Below, piece by piece: positions 60,801 to 64,000 of a stretch of DNA of 64,000 nt (position 1 is the first letter of the stretch; each line of letters begins with the position of its first letter). The notes under the pieces were generated by a model. The model had not been told where the DNA came from, made no database searches, and saw only the letters and a program-made list of their open reading frames with translations. The stretch is from Macrostomum hystrix. Lineage: Eukaryota > Platyhelminthes > Macrostomidae. The DNA lies in assembly GCA_950097015.1 (NCBI GenBank), contig CATNEN010000014.1, forward strand, positions 496,001 through 560,000, read 5' to 3'. The position numbers and the translations under genes were made by a program.

Positions 60801-63800
60801 AGGAGTTGTCTGTGTTAAGTGCTGCTTACGCTTAAGTGCTGATATGTTGCACAAACTAGACCAGTTCGGAAGAGGTAGTCTAAACTAAGGTCTGCTATTA
60901 TCAGAGCTCTTGCTTTTTGGGGTCTCAGTCAGTTAGTACAATAGCAGGTGCAATATAACGATCGTAATTAGAGGTCAGGATTAGGGGTCAGGAAAAGAGG
61001 ACCTGCATCCCGAGACTTCAAATTTGCAAGACCACAGCACTAACTAGTCAAACACTTTAAGTTAGTAGGGAAAGATTTTGCAAAGCGATAACAAAGTTGC
61101 TAACTGCTATCTACGTTGGATCAGATTATCTCAGAGGCAGATGCGGTGCGAGTGGGGCGGAGGAATGTGAAGAGAGACCTATTAAGGGGAGTTAACGTCT
61201 GTTAAGCACCTAAGAGTTGCAACTGCAGCTGCGCTATGTGGCCTCACCGCAGAATCGAGCTCGTGGACATTGGGGTGAGAAGCAAATGCGTTAGACCCCT
61301 ATGGCACTCACCCCAGCAACCCATACAAAAAATGTTGCCCATCGCAGATTTTCAGCTTTACTGATTCTGTCGATGGCTCTAGCAACTCGTGAATGCTTGT
61401 AAGCGTTGGGTGATCAACTCTACATATTTCATTAAAGCACTTATGCTCTTCAGAACTACCATTACTTTCAGAATTACCTTTACAGTAGCGCTTATCTGTT
61501 TGCAAAAACTTTATGTTACACTTCGCATTGTGAAATAAATTTCAATAAGCCAAATTGAAATCAACCAGTTTTGTAACTTCTATACCCTTGAATTTAATTT
61601 AATAATCTGCATGACAGATCCTGCCTATGCAACTGTGAATATGCTACTGAGCCACGAGTTATCCAGTAGATATTATACCCAGATCTTAAGCCTAGACCAG
61701 AGGAATTCATAATAATGCGCCCAGTGAGGGGTTTCGGTGCAATAATCAACAGATTCCAGCTTACTGGGCACTCCGTTGGTGACGAAGTTCGCCAGGTCCG
61801 CCATCATGCGTTTCGACAGATTGTTGTGCGCATCCGGGAATGCGGGTCCCGGTCCGTCTGGCACGCCCAGGAAGTAGCGGACGTCGTTCACGTGACCAGG
61901 CGCCGCGTCCTCTCTGAACGGATCCGGGGCGCCGAAATAGTACAAGAAGCTTTTCATGTCCTCGCCAGGCTTCGGCCTGTCGTCGTCAAATAGTGCGTAC
62001 AGTGTCGGGCAAAGGTAGCTGAAGTCGCCCAGCGCTTCGGCCCACTTCTTCAGCAGCAGCTGCTTGTTCTCAGCATCGTTCCATTCCGTGTGCGACAGCT
62101 GGAGAAACTTCATACCCGTGTCGTCTACCCGCGTCGGGAAGCGAGGATGGAATGGGAACTGCAGACGCAGGATCTGGATTAGAAAGTGGGTTTGCAGAAT
62201 GAGATTCGCTATAAATATGAAAGTTTGAATGTACGAGCTAGTATTTAAAAAGTTTAAATGGAAGTTAATATTGTAGAAGTTTTGCAAAAACAGCTTGAGA
62301 GAATTCAAAGCCTCTATACGAGTGTTTTGTGCATTCGCTAATTAATGAGGGAAATTTAAGAAAACTTGTTCAAATTACTATTTTTTTACTTTTTCCTCAC
62401 CGATTTTCATTAAAAGTTTCTTAATTACTTAAAAAACTTGTCTGATAAGAACTCGGATCGAATGCTCCAAGCGTATAAAAGGTTCAGTAACTGGTCTTAC
62501 TAATGATAATTATCTTATATACTGCAAAAAAACGCAGTAAAATGGTGCAATTGAACGCGCAAGATAAACGCTATAGTTTCCACATGTTCTTACATTCAGG
62601 TTAAGTTTTTTGCCTACAACCAAAGAATATTACGAGCTTAAAACCTTCAACTAGGACCGAAACCTTAGTTCTGTTTGACATTTCTTCAATGCCAAAAGTA
62701 TAGCAGCTTTATTTACGAAGCGCCACTCACTTCGTAGTACACGGTGCGGTTCATGATATCGATGGTCAGGTTCCTCGAGTTGAGCGAGTTCAGAGCAAAC
62801 TCGATGCCCGAATCGGCCGTGACACCCATCAGGATGGTGACGTTCTTGCGACGCTCGCCCCAGCTGATGAGAGGGTCCAGATAGTTGAAGAACTCTCGGT
62901 CCAGCACCGGCATAAACTCAAGGGTGGTGTAAAGCTTTTCATAGTTCTTCTGCTCCTCGATGAGCTTCTCAATCGAAACATCTTTCCTGACGCAGTCGAT
63001 CACCTCGGCCAGCTTACCGTCGCCTTTTGCACAGTCGAGCTGGATGTTCACAAACCGCTCGCTGATTTCTCTCACTGCGTTGATGTCGTTGGACCAGGCC
63101 AGGGGCATGAAGTGCGAGCCGCCCATCATCACTGCACGGGTCAGGGGAATGGAGCCAGCAGCAATGTGGAACCCGACGGACGCTGAGCCTGTGCCGTGAC
63201 CAGCCAGAGTGATTTTGTCCCGGTCTCCACCGAATGATCCAATCAGCTCTGTAATAGTCCTTAACGCCAGGCGTTGGTCCAGCAGACCGAAGTTTCCAGG
63301 CATCTCATTCGGGTCGAGATAAAGGAATCCAGTGACTCCGAGTCGGTAGTTGATGGTCACGAACACAATGTCCTGGTTTCGCAGTAGCGTCTCGCCCTGG
63401 TTCTCGGGCTCAGCAATGCCGCCAGTCTCAAAGCGGCCGCCATGTATGTAGACGAGAACAGGATACTTTGCACCGCCTGTGGTGTTAGGGGACCAGATGT
63501 TCATGTACAAGCAGTCTTCGCTGTAGGGTAGGCTCTTCGTGGAGTTGTCCTGGGGACACAGCGGTGGCTGATGCGTGGCGTCAATTGTGACGTCCTCAGC
63601 ATAACTCAGCGGGCTGGGCCTAGCGAAACGGCGATCGCCAGTTGGTGGCTGAGCGTAAGGGACTTTGAGAAATCTGTTGATCTCTTTCCACTCGGTTTGG
63701 GAAGTGACATTCACACGATGGCCATTGAACTTGTAGCCATCATGGGTCACCTGAACAGGTCCGATGACTGAGTCGGCATTGAAGCCGGCAGTCAGAGCCA

Positions 63801-63840
63801 GTAGCAGGACTGCTACTAGCGTGATTTTTAGCGGCCTCAT
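39875..63840 (-). CDS. Gene 1: giant eight-domain, catalytically dead cholinesterase-like type I membrane protein
   Basis: Seen: 21 exons, 63840-62731, 62173-61765, 56400-55897, 55805-54955, 54862-54580, 54488-53149, 53063-52661, 52417-51953, 51841-50994, 50774-50486, 49995-48644, 47922-47523, 47436-46969, 46853-46006, 45698-45413, 45232-43839, 43720-43309, 42576-42136, 42062-41200, 41099-40811 and 40665-39875 (TAG). Every phase matches, totalling 14,046 bases or 4,681 residues. Order: signal peptide (ITLVAVLLLALTA), eight carboxylesterase-B domains alternating A-B, Ser/Thr stalk, TM helix about residues 4572-4600, cytoplasmic tail of about 80 residues with EYVNE and final TTHL. All seven domain junctions lie within exons. 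No domain keeps the catalytic Ser; the disulfide framework is kept. Family: closest in plan to neuroligin/electrotactin adhesion proteins, which have a single domain. Inferred role: adhesion or ligand binding. Uncertainty: the 5.4-kb intron 2, which holds transposon debris, is supported only by phase and domain completeness. Confidence 0.84.
40370..42334 (-). other. Gene 1 domain 8 (type B)
   Basis: HGGF; elbow GVEAG; TSSPGN; Cys at the His site; closing motif CGWWENVLPFV, followed by the short Ser/Thr stalk and the membrane helix. Nearly identical to gene 2 domain 4. Confidence 0.85.
42425..44900 (-). other. Gene 1 domain 7 (type A)
   Basis: HGGN; elbow GHGIG; TTDTG; His retained in SDHQADLRYFFG; closing motif CGVWYYDLPYV. 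Nearly identical to gene 2 domain 3. Confidence 0.85.
44955..47155 (-). other. Gene 1 domain 6 (type B)
   Basis: PGGF; elbow GVEAG; DRPGN; Cys at the His site; closing motif CGFWDEILPFV. Nearly identical to gene 2 domain 2. Confidence 0.85.
47258..49710 (-). other. Gene 1 domain 5 (type A)
   Basis: Linker with TRPPIGPDG, then the domain. Elbow GHGTD at 49094-49108; HGGN; GSDSG; His retained in ADHWGDIRYLFG; closing motif CPLWKNELPFV. The copy-B duplication starts within this domain's intron. Confidence 0.85.
49721..52139 (-). other. Gene 1 domain 4 (type B)
   Basis: Oxyanion region PGGF; elbow GVEAG; acid-site region DRPGN; Cys at the His site (SLCFEDAFYVFG across a splice); closing motif CGFWDHTLPFV. 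The 5' half matches domain 6 closely and the 3' half diverges sharply near 51330. Confidence 0.85.
52236..54190 (-). other. Gene 1 domain 3 (type A)
   Basis: Oxyanion region HGGN; elbow GHGTD at 53599-53613; acid-site region GSDSG; His retained (ADHWGDIRYLFG); closing motif CPLWKNELPYV. The main exon is almost identical at base level to those of domain 5 and of gene 2 domain 1. Confidence 0.85.
54202..56100 (-). other. Gene 1 domain 2 (type B)
   Basis: SEDCLYLNIW; oxyanion region HGGF; elbow GDDAG at 55399-55413 (Ser to Asp, unlike the Glu of other type B domains); acid-site region DRPGN; Cys at the His site (LCSEDTFYLFG across a splice); closing motif CGFWQAVLPYV. Confidence 0.84.
56590..56880. 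mobile_element. Unexpanded copy of the dispersed element seen at 34.4-36.4 kb
   Basis: Contains one full and one partial version of the 60-bp unit (GACTGATTGGTTGGCAGACT, GCGCCTAATATTTTGGC) between the same flanks (CCCGTTTTTACCAATAGGG on the left; GGAGAAATTCGCG, GGGTGTCCATA, GTAGGTGACCACCAAAGACG on the right). It lies in intron 2 of gene 1. Confidence 0.68.
57480..58282 (-). pseudogene. piggyBac-type transposase remnant
   Basis: Minus-strand pieces in piggyBac order: an acidic N-terminus with EFLGTPGLNPGIEVP and FTSFF; then YYSTPFFQIPEALCRDLFKQ; then, after frame breaks, KIRPLLHTLRHLCMNVYRPE and YKGRLRFKQYIATKRAKYGI, as in the DDE_Tnp_1_7 core. Stops and shifts separate the pieces and the C-terminal half is missing, so it is dead. 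It sits in intron 2 of gene 1. Confidence 0.7.
58490..60349 (+). pseudogene. Non-LTR retrotransposon (LINE) reverse transcriptase remnant
   Basis: Fingers/palm pieces: LISPIYKKGSRSDPK, YLVFFDLKSAFDMVH (first catalytic Asp), GVRQGCP, and LLYCDDLVIFGEDL (YxDD box) after a frame change near 59.03 kb. A C-terminal region ends in CPKCRVEVENENHILFRC, a zinc-knuckle typical of LINE ORF2 C-termini. At least three frameshifts or stops make it inactive. It lies antisense to gene 1 in intron 2; the clade is not decided. Confidence 0.82.
60698..60727 (+). repeat. (TAA)n/(ATT)n microsatellite, possible 3' tail of the LINE
   Basis: TAATAATAATAAT passes directly into ATTATTATTATT, making an AT-rich inverted repeat about 350 bases after the last coding remnant of the LINE. 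Some LINE families end in short simple repeats instead of poly(A). Confidence 0.5.
60860..61670. other. Remainder of gene 1 intron 2, no feature recognised
   Basis: Unique-looking sequence without coding motifs between the LINE debris and the domain 1 C-terminal exon. Confidence 0.5.
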
Positions 63841-63904
63841 TTTCCCAACGGGTTCGAGGTCGCTCAGAAGATCAGATTTCGAGTGTGAGCTTGCGTCTGG
63901 GGCA

Positions 63905-63914
63905 ACATTTATCA
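63905..63914 (-). promoter_or_regulatory. Weak TATA-like element upstream of gene 1
   Basis: TTGATAAAT on the minus strand, about 65-75 bases before the ATG at 63840, the same spacing as the clearer TATA box of gene 2. A poor match to consensus. Confidence 0.25.
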
Positions 63915-64000
63915 ATTCCAGTTTTTACTTCAGTAGCGTTATCGATCTACCATGGCAACGGAACAACAAACAACCCATACAGAGATCTGGCAATCTCGCC

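Larger units (their letters stand above)
56210..63840 (-). other. Gene 1 domain 1 (type A)
   Basis: Signal peptide, then NRFLKVPYAQPP, SEDCLYMNIW; oxyanion region HGGR; elbow GHGTG at 63187-63201 (Ser to Gly); acid-site region TADSG; His retained in PGHVNDVRYFLG; closing motif CRWWFDTLSYV in the third exon. The most divergent type A copy. Confidence 0.82.

Noticed and set aside
39875-63840. Eight or more separate single-domain carboxylesterase genes
   Set aside because: Each domain junction lies within an exon, internal domains lack signal peptides, and all splice phases match across the whole span.

Overview
This is animal nuclear DNA. Every long gene needs introns with GT/AG borders, flanks carry AATAAA/ATTAAA signals, and the families are animal ones: rhodopsin-type GPCRs, a BCCIP homologue, a PHD+CXXC chromatin factor, a monocarboxylate-transporter-like carrier and cholinesterase-like adhesion proteins. 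Short introns, many minisatellites and a possible spliced-leader acceptor would fit a free-living flatworm or similar lophotrochozoan. That placement is inference, and no species is claimed. All exon models were built by hand from splice motifs and phase agreement.

Layout. (1) 1-8.2 kb, plus strand: the 3' part of a class A GPCR with a long basic/polyQ tail, a compact BCCIP-family gene, and a complete FMRFamide-receptor-like GPCR in four phase-0 exons. (2) 8.2-12.9 kb: no recognised gene; several minisatellites. (3) 13.6-24.4 kb, minus strand: an 11-exon gene (gene 2) for a type I membrane protein with four tandem cholinesterase-like domains, a long Thr/Pro-rich nonapeptide-repeat stalk, one membrane span and a short tail. 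(4) 24.5-27.7 kb: no gene; a dispersed element with an 88-bp repeat. (5) 27.7-29.9 kb, minus: a PHD-CXXC gene resembling CFP1/CXXC1 but short at its C-terminus. (6) 30-33 kb: AT-rich, without genes. (7) 34.1-38.5 kb, plus: a four-exon MFS carrier with a 60-bp array in intron 1 and a 21-bp array in intron 3. (8) 39.9-63.8 kb, minus: a 21-exon gene (gene 1) of about 4,681 codons with a signal peptide, eight tandem cholinesterase-like domains, a Ser/Thr-rich stalk, a transmembrane helix and a short tail. Its large second intron (56.4-61.8 kb) holds piggyBac and LINE remnants.

The notable system is the pair of cholinesterase-like genes. In all 12 domains the catalytic serine is gone (Gly, Glu or Asp at that site), the acidic triad residue is gone and the oxyanion-hole motif is changed, while the disulfide framework looks intact. 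Two domain types alternate strictly, A-B-A-B. Type A has Ser to Gly and keeps the His; type B has Ser to Glu/Asp and His to Cys. Each A-B pair is encoded by a five-exon cassette with intron phases 0-1-1-0-1, and every domain-to-domain junction lies inside an exon, so the domains belong to one polypeptide. Gene 2 is a segmental duplication of the 3' half of gene 1 (about 9 kb, nearly identical), joined to an internal-type A domain that has its own signal peptide and TATA box. Both proteins end in a class I PDZ-ligand-like TTHL, as neuroligins end in a comparable motif. I infer large, catalytically dead cell-surface adhesion or receptor proteins evolving by cassette duplication and gene conversion.
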